A stretch of DNA of 64,000 bases from Celeribacter baekdonensis B30. Lineage in GTDB: Bacteria; Pseudomonadota; Alphaproteobacteria; Rhodobacterales; Rhodobacteraceae. Location: positions 62,001 through 126,000 of the forward strand of contig NZ_AMRK01000002.1 of assembly GCF_000299875.1 (NCBI RefSeq), in the 5' to 3' direction. The notes under the pieces were generated by a model. It saw only the letters and a list, made by a program, of their open reading frames with translations, was not told the DNA's origin and made no database searches. Below are positions 56,669 to 64,000 of this stretch, piece after piece; the first letter of the stretch is position 1; the number at the start of each line of letters is the position of its first letter. Position numbers and translations under genes: made by a program.

Positions 56669-58000
56669 TTACCAATTGTCTTTGAACCACCGCATCGCCC
56701 GCTTGAGCGAGCGTGCCGGATAGCGTTCGGTCGGGATCTCGAAATCCCACCATTCGTCTTGCGGATTGGCCGCAAACAGACACAGACCAACAGCCGAGGC
56801 AAAGGCCGCCCCGGTCGCCGCCTGCGGCAGGCCTTGGACGCGCAAAGGCCGCCCGATGCGCACCTGTTGGCCCAAAATTTTCGGCGCCAACGTATCCAGC
56901 CCCGGAATTTGCGAGGCCCCGCCCGTCAACACGATCTGTTGGCTCGGCAGATGTTCAAAACCTGCGGCGTCCAGACACTCGCGCACACCTTCCAGAATTT
57001 CTTCGACACGCGGACGGATGATCCCGATCACTTCAGAGCGGCTCACGGTGCGACGATCGCGCTCCCAATCACCACTGTCGCCCCCGACTTCGATCATCTC
57101 GCGGTCGTCCATCCCGGTGGCCACGACGCCGCCGTAAAAGGTCTTGATCCGCTCCGCCGTTGCCGCCGGGATTTGCAATCCCATCGCGATGTCGGAGGTG
57201 ACATGATCGCCGCCCATCCGCACGCTATCGGCGTAAATCATGTGTTTCTTCATGAAGATCGACACATCGGTTGAGCCGCCGCCCATATCGACACAGGCCG
57301 CACCCAGCTCTTGTTCGTCCTCAACCAGCGCCGAAATGCCCGACACATAAGCGCCAGAGGCCACACCCGCGACCTCAAGATCACAGCGCTTGATGCAATA
57401 CAACAGGTTCTGGATCACCGCACCATCGACGGTGAGCATATGCATATCGACGGCAAGGTTTTGCCCGGCTTGACCGCGCGGATCAGACAGACCCGAGCGA
57501 TGATCGAGCGCAAAGTTGACCGGCTGGGCATGCAGCACCTCACGATGAGGACCATAATCGGGCACCTCAGAGGCGGCCAAAACGCGCGCTACATCTTGTT
57601 CGGACACGATGTTTTGTTCGACTTCGACCTGACCGTCCAAGCCATAAGAGCGCGGCTGACCGCCGGAAAAACAGGCGATGACGTGATCGACGCGGGTCTG
57701 GGCCATCTTCTGCGCCGCCTGCACGGCGGTGCGAATGGCGCGCTCGGTCTCGGCCATGGCGTCAATCTCGCCAAAGCGTACCCCGCGCGAGCGCGTGGTC
57801 GCAGCCCCGATCACCCGAAACGACGATTGCCCGGCCAAAGCACCGACGCCCTCGCCGCCGACAAAACCGTCGCCATCAAAGCGCAACACGAGACAGGCGA
57901 TTTTAGAGGTGCCAACATCCAAAATGGCAACGACCCCGCGTTGCAACGCGGCTTTGCGCATGTTCCGCATGGCCCGCTGGGCTGCATAAAGATCCGTCAT
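56669..58000 (-). CDS. ftsA: Cell division protein FtsA
   Basis: Actin-like ATPase that tethers FtsZ to the membrane. It has 443 residues. 'GVVAILDVGTSKIACLVLRF' is the phosphate-1 motif near the N-terminus, followed by the 1C domain start 'IDAMAETERAIRTAVQAAQK', then 'ELGAACVDMGGGSTDVSIFM' (phosphate 2) and 'QQIVLTGGASQIPGLDTLAP' (adenosine motif). The C-terminus 'SLKRAMRWFKDNW' is the membrane-targeting amphipathic helix. Its ATG overlaps the ftsQ stop by 4 nt (ATGA), a sign of coupling. FtsZ follows after 467 bp. Confidence 0.96.
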   Translation of the reverse strand: MTDLYAAQRAMRNMRKAALQRGVVAILDVGTSKIACLVLRFDGDGFVGGEGVGALAGQSSFRVIGAATTRSRGVRFGEIDAMAETERAIRTAVQAAQKMAQTRVDHVIACFSGGQPRSYGLDGQVEVEQNIVSEQDVARVLAASEVPDYGPHREVLHAQPVNFALDHRSGLSDPRGQAGQNLAVDMHMLTVDGAVIQNLLYCIKRCDLEVAGVASGAYVSGISALVEDEQELGAACVDMGGGSTDVSIFMKKHMIYADSVRMGGDHVTSDIAMGLQIPAATAERIKTFYGGVVATGMDDREMIEVGGDSGDWERDRRTVSRSEVIGIIRPRVEEILEGVRECLDAAGFEHLPSQQIVLTGGASQIPGLDTLAPKILGQQVRIGRPLRVQGLPQAATGAAFASAVGLCLFAANPQDEWWDFEIPTERYPARSLKRAMRWFKDNW

Positions 58001-58983
58001 CTGAACGACACTCCAAGTTCCACGCTCTGAAGCCTGCGCATCTCGTCTTGCGCCGCCTCAGTCAATTGTAACGTCGGCCGATTTGGCCGACGCATATCCA
58101 CCGCTTTGACATCACGGCCCAAAAGGTCTTTGGCCTGATCCAATGCCATCACCTGCGCCATAGCGCCCAGGGGGTTCTCCTCCGGCAACATGATGACTTG
58201 ATCGCGGTCCAACACCACATTCCAGCGCCGCTCGCCAACCCGCACCAGCCCGCGCAAACGTGGCATGATCGGCTTTGCCGCATTCAAAATCGCCAGCGCT
58301 TCGGCCACGTCACGTTCGGCACCAACGCCTGCAATCAACGGCAGATCAGGCCGATCCACCCGGTGCTCCAAAGCCGCAACCCGGTGGCCATCCACGTCGA
58401 GCATCTCAAGCCCATGCGGCCCGCGCCAGACCACGGCGGGGGTGCGTTCGGTGATGTCGATCTGTAAAATCCCGCCCGCACGCACCCGAAGACCCGCCTC
58501 GGCCACGGCATCCAGGCTTTCGATTTGCTCCAACATCCCCGGCAGGTCGAGATCAAAGGAAGAGAGCGGGAAATCCAGCGAGGTGATCTCACGAATATCC
58601 TCGGACAGCTCCCCCGATGCGCCATCAATAGCCATGAGTTTGACCATAAATTCCGGGCGGTTTTGGATGTCGCGCTTGACCTCGGCCACGGTGTCATTGA
58701 ACGCCATGCGGTTGTCGGCATCGGCAAACCACAGCCCAACACAGCCTGCAATCGCCAAGACCGGGGCGATGCGGCGCATGAAAAACCGGAAAGACGGGGT
58801 CAGCCAAAGGCGGTTGAACCGATAAGCCGCGCGCGAAGGTGCGGGGTCGCGTGGACGGGCCGGAGCATGTGATGACGTGTCGCCCAGACGCGTGCGCAAA
58901 GCCCGCGCCACGGCTTCGGACACGCGCGCCGATCCGCCCATGGTCGGCGCTTTGGCAAACTCAACCGGGTCTATCGGTCGCAT
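57997..58983 (-). CDS. ftsQ: Cell division protein FtsQ
   Basis: Bitopic divisome protein linking early and late division proteins. It has 328 residues: a cytoplasmic N-terminus of about 85 residues, one transmembrane helix ('RIAPVLAIAGCVGLWFAD'), then the periplasmic POTRA domain ('PEFMVKLMAIDGASGELSED', 'LPGMLEQIESLDAVAEAGLR') and the beta domain ('RTPAVVWRGPHGLEMLDVDG'). The ATG at 58983 ('MRPIDPVEFAK') is chosen over the upstream in-frame start at 59034, and it overlaps the ddlB 3' end by 13 nt. It is coupled to ftsA by a 4-nt overlap. Confidence 0.94.
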   Translation of the reverse strand: MRPIDPVEFAKAPTMGGSARVSEAVARALRTRLGDTSSHAPARPRDPAPSRAAYRFNRLWLTPSFRFFMRRIAPVLAIAGCVGLWFADADNRMAFNDTVAEVKRDIQNRPEFMVKLMAIDGASGELSEDIREITSLDFPLSSFDLDLPGMLEQIESLDAVAEAGLRVRAGGILQIDITERTPAVVWRGPHGLEMLDVDGHRVAALEHRVDRPDLPLIAGVGAERDVAEALAILNAAKPIMPRLRGLVRVGERRWNVVLDRDQVIMLPEENPLGAMAQVMALDQAKDLLGRDVKAVDMRRPNRPTLQLTEAAQDEMRRLQSVELGVSFR

Positions 58984-59882
58984 GAGGCGTCCTCCACCAT
59001 CCAGGCCACAAACTGACCGAATGTCATACCGCATTTCTGCGCTTGCTCGGGCGACAGCGACGTCGGCGTCATCCCCGGCTGGGTGTTGGTTTCCAACAAG
59101 ATCAGCCCGGCAAGGCCTCTGCTTTCGTCCCAGCGAAAATCGGTGCGCGACACACCACGGCAGCCCAAAGCGTTATGGGCGCGCAGCGCGTAGTCTTGAC
59201 AGGCTTGGGTGATCTCGTCGGGGATTTCGGCCGGGCAGACATGGCGCGACCCACCCTCTTTGTATTTCGCGTCGTAATCGTACCAGCCATCGGTGAGAAT
59301 ATCGGTGACGCACAGCGCACGATCGCCCATCACCGAACAGGTCAACTCGCGTCCGGGCGCGAATTGTTCGACCATCACAACGGGCGGCATGTCGGCGGCG
59401 AGGCGTGGGGCATTTGCGCCCTCATGGACCAAGTAAACGCCCACGGAGGAGCCTTCGTTATAAGGCTTCACCACATAGGGTGGCGCCATCACATGACCGG
59501 CCTCAACCTCTTCGCAGCGCGCCAAAACGGATGCCACGATGGGGAGGCCCGCACGGGCGTAAATCTCTTTGGTTTTTTCTTTGTCCATGGCCAAAGCCGA
59601 GGCCAGAACGCCGGAGTGGGAATAGGGAATGCGCATCCATTCCAGAATGCCCTGGACACAGCCGTCTTCGCCATAGCGGCCATGCAGCGCGTTGAACACG
59701 ACATCGGGCTGACAGGCTGTCAGTTGCGCGCAGAGGTCTTCGCCTGCGTCGATCTCGATAACGTCATATCCTTCACCCCGAAGTGCATTGGCGCATTCAC
59801 GCCCGGAGACCAAAGACACCTCGCGCTCAGCCGAGGGTCCGCCTTTGAGTACCGCCACTTTCGGGGACTGCCTGCTCGACAT
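58971..59882 (-). CDS. ddlB: D-alanine--D-alanine ligase
   Basis: ATP-grasp enzyme that makes D-Ala-D-Ala for the peptidoglycan stem. It has 303 residues. 'KVAVLKGGPSAEREVSLVSG' is the N-terminal substrate loop, 'PDVVFNALHGRYGEDGCVQG' follows, 'YVVKPYNEGSSVGVYLVHEG' is the ATP-grasp region, and 'ILLETNTQPGMTPTSLSPEQ' closes the active site. The ATG at 59882 is chosen; a GTG two codons upstream is possible. It overlaps ftsQ by 13 nt, so ddlB, ftsQ and ftsA form a coupled block. It is separated from murB by a 184-bp gap with a terminator-like hairpin. Confidence 0.95.
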   Translation of the reverse strand: MSSRQSPKVAVLKGGPSAEREVSLVSGRECANALRGEGYDVIEIDAGEDLCAQLTACQPDVVFNALHGRYGEDGCVQGILEWMRIPYSHSGVLASALAMDKEKTKEIYARAGLPIVASVLARCEEVEAGHVMAPPYVVKPYNEGSSVGVYLVHEGANAPRLAADMPPVVMVEQFAPGRELTCSVMGDRALCVTDILTDGWYDYDAKYKEGGSRHVCPAEIPDEITQACQDYALRAHNALGCRGVSRTDFRWDESRGLAGLILLETNTQPGMTPTSLSPEQAQKCGMTFGQFVAWMVEDASCDR

Positions 59883-60011
59883 GCCCACTTGTGCCTCAAA
59901 TATCTGGAGCCTTATGGTGGCCCCTTTAGGTGTGAGATCTGTTGCGATCTCTTTTATAAACGAGCCCTATGTTTGGCCCTGTCTTTCAGAGGCATATGTG
60001 ACCCCTGTCAT

Positions 60012-60039
60012 GAAAGAGCCTGATTTTGCGGCTCTTTTC
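60012..60039 (-). terminator. Probable terminator after murB
   Basis: On the minus strand AAAGAGCC (60037-60030) and GGCTCTTT (60020-60013) form an 8-bp stem followed by CATG, with a weak T-tract. A second small hairpin (TTCCCC/GGGGAG) lies just before it. It suggests a break between murB and ddlB transcription. Confidence 0.6.
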
Positions 60040-60066
60040 AACTCCCCGTTTGTGGGGAATGCTGTT

Positions 60067-61038
60067 TTACGCGTTTTGCTCTGTGGATGATTCGGATGCA
60101 AGCCCATCTTCGACAGGATCGCCTAAAAATTCACCAACGCGCTTGATTTCCCATTGTAACGCGAGACCGGCGTTTTGGAATACTTTTTTTCGCACCGTCT
60201 CTCCCAAAGTTTCAAGATCATGCGCGGTGGCCACACCGGTGTTGATCATGAAATTGGAATGTTTCTCGCTCATCTGCGCGCCGCCAATGGCAAATCCGCG
60301 CAGGCCTGCGTCATCAATCACTTTCCACGCCTTCAACTCATGGCTGTCATCCGCCTGCCCGGTCGAGGAAAATCCTGCCGGATTGCGAAAGGTTGAGCCG
60401 GCCGAGCGCTCTTTGACGGGCTGGCTCGCATCGCGCTTGGCCAATTGATCCGCCATGCGGGCCTCCAACATCTCTGGATCGGCAGCTTCGGCGTCAAACG
60501 TGGCCTCAACGATCACCCAGCCCTCGGGCAACTCGGTTTGACGGTACTGAAATTGCAAATCATTGGCCGTGAGTGTGACCAGTTCCCCTGCCCGCGTCAC
60601 CGCCTTGGCAGAGACGAAATGATCCGCCACATAAGACCCGTAACAGCCTGCATTCATCCGCACGGCCCCGCCGATGGCCCCCGGAATGGTGCGCAGGAAG
60701 GTCAGGTCCAGCCCCGCCGCGGCGGCTTTACGTGCCACATGGGCATCAAGGGCGGCGACCCCGGCGGTGATGCGGGTGCCGTCGATGGCGATGTGATTAA
60801 AGCCACGTCCCATGCGGATCACCACAGCGCGGATGCCGCCATCGCGCACGATCAGGTTGGACCCCACCCCCATCGGAAACACCGCCACAGCGGGATCGAG
60901 AGCGGCCAAAAAACTTTGTAAATCCGCCAAATCCGCCGGTTGAAACAGCGCATCCGCTGGCCCGCCGACGCGCAACCATGTCAGATCGGCCAAAGCGCGC
61001 TGTTCGCTCAACGTGCCACGCACATCAGGATAGGTCAT
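60067..61038 (-). CDS. murB: UDP-N-acetylenolpyruvoylglucosamine reductase
   Basis: FAD- and NADPH-dependent reductase completing UDP-MurNAc synthesis. It has 323 residues, of the shorter type IIa-like form. FAD-binding motifs are '[20 protein letters not shown]' and '[20 protein letters not shown]'. '[16 protein letters not shown]' and the catalytic Ser in '[11 protein letters not shown]' are present, as is the closing '[20 protein letters not shown]'. The frame is open to 61155, but the ATG at 61038 is chosen because it overlaps the preceding DUF2484 stop by 4 nt (ATGA). That overlap ties murB translation to the upstream genes. Confidence 0.96.
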   Translation of the reverse strand: MTYPDVRGTLSEQRALADLTWLRVGGPADALFQPADLADLQSFLAALDPAVAVFPMGVGSNLIVRDGGIRAVVIRMGRGFNHIAIDGTRITAGVAALDAHVARKAAAAGLDLTFLRTIPGAIGGAVRMNAGCYGSYVADHFVSAKAVTRAGELVTLTANDLQFQYRQTELPEGWVIVEATFDAEAADPEMLEARMADQLAKRDASQPVKERSAGSTFRNPAGFSSTGQADDSHELKAWKVIDDAGLRGFAIGGAQMSEKHSNFMINTGVATAHDLETLGETVRKKVFQNAGLALQWEIKRVGEFLGDPVEDGLASESSTEQNA

Positions 61039-61313
61039 TCGGCAGGGCCTTTTGTCATCGCGCGTTTGATCCTCCGTTTCATTCCCCGGCCCAGATAAAT
61101 CACCGGCCAGCGCAGGATCGACACCCCCGCCGCAAAGACGATGAGCCCGATCCACGGGCCGTTTTCATAGGTGACATAGCCCAAAAGGGGAACCCCAAGC
61201 ACGATCAACCCACAGGCTGCGGGCCAATGGGCGCGTTTGGACGGAAACATGGCGATCACATTCGCCAAAATAGCCCAAACACAGGCCAATATGAGGGAAG
61301 TCGTCATCGTCAT
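61035..61313 (-). CDS. DUF2484 membrane protein, second copy
   Basis: A 92-residue protein with three or so hydrophobic segments ('[20 protein letters not shown]', '[20 protein letters not shown]', '[20 protein letters not shown]') and a basic C-terminus ('[17 protein letters not shown]'). It matches the DUF2484 family, which I associate with Rhodobacterales and with a position beside murB. Function unknown. The ATG at 61313 gives the family length; ATG at 61307 is an alternative. Its stop overlaps the murB start by 4 nt, and a clear paralogue lies 17 bp upstream. Confidence 0.82.
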   Translation of the reverse strand: MTMTTSLILACVWAILANVIAMFPSKRAHWPAACGLIVLGVPLLGYVTYENGPWIGLIVFAAGVSILRWPVIYLGRGMKRRIKRAMTKGPAE

Positions 61314-61330
61314 AGCCAAGCCACTTTCTG

Positions 61331-61606
61331 TCAGCTTTTCCGGAACCATCGCTGGGCGCGTTTCGCAAGAACGCTCAGCGGTTTTCGAAACAAAGACACG
61401 GCAGCAGCACATGCACACACAACAGGCCAAGGTCCGTAAACCCGACCTGTCCAAATCAACAGCACGGGGAGCACCAGCAGAAGCGCGAATCCCGGACCGA
61501 TTTGGTGGCGCAAAGGTAACGGAGCAAGGGCCATGGTGGCAAGAGCCCAAAGGCACAGCGCCACGATCGGCGTCCATGGCACGACGCCAAACAGCACCAG
61601 CACCAT
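61331..61606 (-). CDS. DUF2484 membrane protein, first copy
   Basis: A 91-residue hydrophobic protein resembling the next gene in layout: 'MVLVLFGVVPWTPIVALCLW', 'IGPGFALLLVLPVLLIWTGR' and 'WPVVCACAAAVSLFRKP', then a basic tail 'LSVLAKRAQRWFRKS'. The shared pattern of short helices, a 'YGPWP/ENGPW' turn and a 'R-P-…-Y/L' ending suggests a tandem duplication. The ATG at 61606 overlaps the permease stop by one base (TGATG), so it is probably translationally coupled to the permease. Function unknown; an accessory role at the membrane in cell-wall synthesis is only suggested by position. Confidence 0.75.
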   Translation of the reverse strand: MVLVLFGVVPWTPIVALCLWALATMALAPLPLRHQIGPGFALLLVLPVLLIWTGRVYGPWPVVCACAAAVSLFRKPLSVLAKRAQRWFRKS

Positions 61607-62793
61607 CACACGGCCCCACCCAAAGCAAAGGCCACCAACGCCAAGAGCGCAAAGATCAACCCGACCCAAGGCACCCAAGGCGCGATGCAAAACGGCGCTT
61701 TGGGCGCGTGGCGTTTGAGCAAAATCAGGCTGGCATTGACCAAGGTGAAGACCAGCAACAGGATGGTCGAGGTCACCCCCGCCAAGTTTGATACCGGCAA
61801 AGCCAAAGCCGCGCCGATGACAAAACCGCCGATCAGCACCGTGGCCAAAACCGGGGTGCCAAAACGCGGATGGGCATGGTGAAAGATGGACAAAACACCG
61901 CCGCTTTTGCCAAGACCAAACATCACCCGCGCGGCCATCACGATCTGCGCCAAAACACCGTTGAGTGCTGCGATCACCGCAATGGCCGACAACAGCGCAA
62001 TCGGCCCGCCCCCGGCCTCAAACACCAGCGCAAGCGGGCGTTCAGAGGCGGCAAGGTCTTCGATCGGAACTGCGCGCACAGCGATCACGGTGACCCCCGC
62101 GTAGAGCAATGTGGTGATGATCAGCGACGCGATGATGGCAATCGGCAAACTGCGCTCGGGGCGCTTGACCTCTTCGGCCATGTTGACGATGTCCTCAAAG
62201 CCGATAAAGGCAAAAAACGCCAGCGTCGCCGCCACGCTGATGCCCGGCACATAGGGCGCGGCGGGCATGGACCAGTCGGGTGACACCGGCGCGTGCCAGC
62301 CGGTCCAAACAACCAAGGCCAGCCCCGCCACTTCGATCACCGTAAAAACAGCCGCCAGAGCGAGGCTCTCCAACACGCCAATCACGGCAATGATCACAAG
62401 AAACGCCCCAAGACCGATGATCGCCCAGATCAACGGAATATCCACAAAGCTGGTCAGATAGCCCGCCCCACCGCGCAAGACGGCGGCGGCGGACACAGCG
62501 CCCCCCGCCACAATCGCCAACCCGACAATCCGCCCCAACCAGCGCGCGCGAAACCCGGCCTCAACATAGGCAGCTTCGCCCGCAGCCTCGGGGATGCGGG
62601 TGGACAATTCGGCATAAGAGAGAGCCGAGGGCGCCGCGATAAGCCCGGCCAGCAAAAACGCCAAGGGCGCGTAAAGTCCTGCCTCGGCGGCCACCGCGCC
62701 GACCAAAACATAGATGCCCGCCCCGACCATGACGCCCACGCCATAGGCCGTGAGCAATCCGGGTCCAATGCGCCGTTTGAGGGTCTCAGCCAT
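61606..62793 (-). CDS. APC-superfamily amino-acid permease
   Basis: A 395-residue inner-membrane transporter with about 11-12 helices. The first helix has the APC unwound-helix motif 'YGVGVMVGAGIYVLVGAVAA' (G-x-G-I type), followed by 'PLAFLLAGLIAAPSALSYAE' and 'RIPEAAGEAAYVEAGF'. 'ATLAFFAFIGFEDIVNMAEE' is the typical helix 6 motif and 'ARVMFGLGKSGGVLSIFHHA' the helix 8 motif. The substrate is unknown. The ATG at 62793 is chosen because GAGG lies 6 nt upstream; ATG at 62808 is an alternative. It sits between murC and the first DUF2484 gene and shares a stop/start base with the latter. Confidence 0.88.
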   Translation of the reverse strand: MAETLKRRIGPGLLTAYGVGVMVGAGIYVLVGAVAAEAGLYAPLAFLLAGLIAAPSALSYAELSTRIPEAAGEAAYVEAGFRARWLGRIVGLAIVAGGAVSAAAVLRGGAGYLTSFVDIPLIWAIIGLGAFLVIIAVIGVLESLALAAVFTVIEVAGLALVVWTGWHAPVSPDWSMPAAPYVPGISVAATLAFFAFIGFEDIVNMAEEVKRPERSLPIAIIASLIITTLLYAGVTVIAVRAVPIEDLAASERPLALVFEAGGGPIALLSAIAVIAALNGVLAQIVMAARVMFGLGKSGGVLSIFHHAHPRFGTPVLATVLIGGFVIGAALALPVSNLAGVTSTILLLVFTLVNASLILLKRHAPKAPFCIAPWVPWVGLIFALLALVAFALGGAV

Positions 62794-62916
62794 TTTGGCC
62801 TCTTTCATGAAATGGGCATTGTTGCTGTCATAAGCCGCAAAATAGCGCTGACCGCGCCAGGGCACCGTGACATGGCCCCGTGACGCGGATCAAGACAGCG
62901 ATCTTTGGCCTTTGAT

Positions 62917-64000
62917 TTATGCTTTTTCGAGCCGCGCGGGCAAGCCATGTGCCCAGGTCGAAATCGTCCCTGCCCCAAGACAGACAACCATATCGCCGGG
63001 CCGCGCCTGTTCGCGCACCAGCCGTTCAAGATCCTCCTCGGAGGTCACAGCGCGGGCATGGCGGTGGCCGTGACGGATCAGGCCTGCGACCAAATCATCG
63101 CGGGACGCACCGGGGATCGGCTCCTCACCCGCGCCATACACTTCGGCGATACCGACCACATCGGCCTCGTTGAAACAGGTGCAGAAATCATCGAACAGCG
63201 AATGCAGACGCGAATAGCGGTGCGGCTGATGCACGGCGATGACGCGGCCCTCAGAAGCCTGGCGTGCGGCTTTGAGAACGGCGGCGATCTCGACCGGGTG
63301 ATGGCCGTAATCGTCGATGATGGTCACGCCGTTGACTTCACCCACTTTGGTAAAGCGGCGATTGACCCCGGCAAAATGCGCCAGCGCCGCTTTGATCTCG
63401 GCGGCTTTCATGCCCAGATGCCGCGCCACGGCGACCGCAGACAGCGCGTTTGAGACGTTGTGATCGCCCGGCATTGGAAGAGTACAGCCCTCGATCACCA
63501 TATCCTCAGCGGCCAGCACCACATCAAAATGCGCGACCCCTTTTTTATAGGTCAGATTGATCGCGCGCACGTCGGCTTGGGCGTTGAACCCGTAGGTCAC
63601 AACCCGGCGGTCGGTGATTTTACCGACCAACGCCTGCACTTCCGGGTGATCGGTGCAACACACGGCAAGGCCATAAAACGGGATGCCGGAGACAAAATCA
63701 TAGAACCCTTGGCGCAGATTTTCGATTGTGCCCCAATGTTCCATGTGCTCCGGGTCAATATTGGTGACAATGGCGATGGTCGCAGGCAGGCGATTGAACG
63801 TCCCGTCCGATTCATCCGCCTCCACCACCATCCATTCACCAAGCCCGACGCGCGCATTCGAGCCATAGGCGTGGATGATCCCACCGTTGATCACGGTTGG
63901 GTCCAAACCGCCCGCATCCAACAAGGTCGCAACCATCGTGGTGGTCGTGGTTTTGCCATGGGTTCCGGCGATGGCGACGTTGGATTTGAGGCGCATCAAT
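62917..64000 (-). CDS. murC: UDP-N-acetylmuramate--L-alanine ligase, N-terminus beyond the window
   Basis: ATP-dependent ligase that adds L-Ala to UDP-MurNAc. The gene runs off the right edge: about 361 of an expected 470 residues are visible, and the missing part is the N-terminal UDP-binding domain. The P-loop '[20 protein letters not shown]' is right at the visible start. '[20 protein letters not shown]' and '[17 protein letters not shown]' carry the magnesium and substrate residues, and '[20 protein letters not shown]' plus '[16 protein letters not shown]' are C-terminal hallmarks. It is upstream of the permease, ending 123 bp before its start. Confidence 0.96.
   Translation of the reverse strand, partial: LMRLKSNVAIAGTHGKTTTTTMVATLLDAGGLDPTVINGGIIHAYGSNARVGLGEWMVVEADESDGTFNRLPATIAIVTNIDPEHMEHWGTIENLRQGFYDFVSGIPFYGLAVCCTDHPEVQALVGKITDRRVVTYGFNAQADVRAINLTYKKGVAHFDVVLAAEDMVIEGCTLPMPGDHNVSNALSAVAVARHLGMKAAEIKAALAHFAGVNRRFTKVGEVNGVTIIDDYGHHPVEIAAVLKAARQASEGRVIAVHQPHRYSRLHSLFDDFCTCFNEADVVGIAEVYGAGEEPIPGASRDDLVAGLIRHGHRHARAVTSEEDLERLVREQARPGDMVVCLGAGTISTWAHGLPARLEKA

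Overview
The window looks like a chromosomal segment of a roseobacter-group member of the Rhodobacteraceae (Alphaproteobacteria). The evidence is gene content and order: bolA next to a small C-terminal J-domain gene, then cobS and cobT; two DUF2484 genes upstream of murB in the division cluster; a cytochrome c550-like gene beside cox subunit I; a GT2 glycosyltransferase with an MshEN domain; and aerobic-type CobST. GC is high throughout. I see no prophage, insertion sequence, CRISPR array or island of foreign composition. The species cannot be fixed from the sequence alone.

Layout. 1-3.8 kb: an RND efflux pair (adaptor truncated at the left edge, plus inner-membrane pump). 3.8-17.1 kb: a small DUF gene, then a seven-gene minus-strand glycogen operon read glgP-glgB-glgC-glgA-glgX-malQ-pgm, with 1-4 nt stop/start overlaps between four successive genes. 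17.1-18.1 kb: a gene-poor stretch with two strong hairpins, a cluster of related repeats and tRNA-Leu(GAG). 18.1-25.6 kb: a secreted peptidoglycan-binding-domain protein, lipB, a cytochrome c gene, ctaD, a DUF2244 gene, a yqeY-like gene and carA. 25.8-36.7 kb: a large MshEN-GT2 glycosyltransferase behind a canonical CtrA-type box, a GntR regulator, a HAD nucleotidase, a UbiH-family hydroxylase, a class V aminotransferase, a Hint-domain protein, gatB and two tandem DUF4177 paralogues. 36.7-50.4 kb: bolA, the J-domain gene, DUF808 and fasciclin genes, cobS, a zinc-related segment (zinT plus a small secreted protein, each behind a Zur-like palindrome), an FMN reductase, cobT, an aminopeptidase P, DUF427, a ClC transporter and an FAD-linked oxidase. 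50.5-64 kb: a minus-strand envelope and division cluster read murC(partial)-permease-DUF2484-DUF2484-murB-ddlB-ftsQ-ftsA-ftsZ-lpxC-bamD-recN.

How the genes work together. The glycogen operon encodes synthesis (ADP-glucose supply, chain extension, branching) and breakdown (phosphorolysis, debranching, disproportionation, glucose-1-phosphate/glucose-6-phosphate exchange) as one unit. The right-hand cluster supplies peptidoglycan precursors (MurC, MurB, Ddl), the divisome (FtsQ, FtsA, FtsZ), committed lipid A synthesis (LpxC), outer-membrane protein assembly (BamD) and DNA repair (RecN). The cytochrome c is the plausible electron donor to the adjacent aa3-type oxidase subunit. CobS and CobT are the two accessory subunits of the aerobic cobaltochelatase.

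Most of the window is ordinary conserved chromosome. The parts that deserve a second look are regulatory or architectural: the two Zur-like palindromes, the CtrA box ahead of the glycosyltransferase, the hairpins upstream of glgP, a possible terminator/antiterminator between lpxC and bamD, and an amino-acid permease coupled into the mur cluster. I did not find a clear, wholly new multi-gene system.
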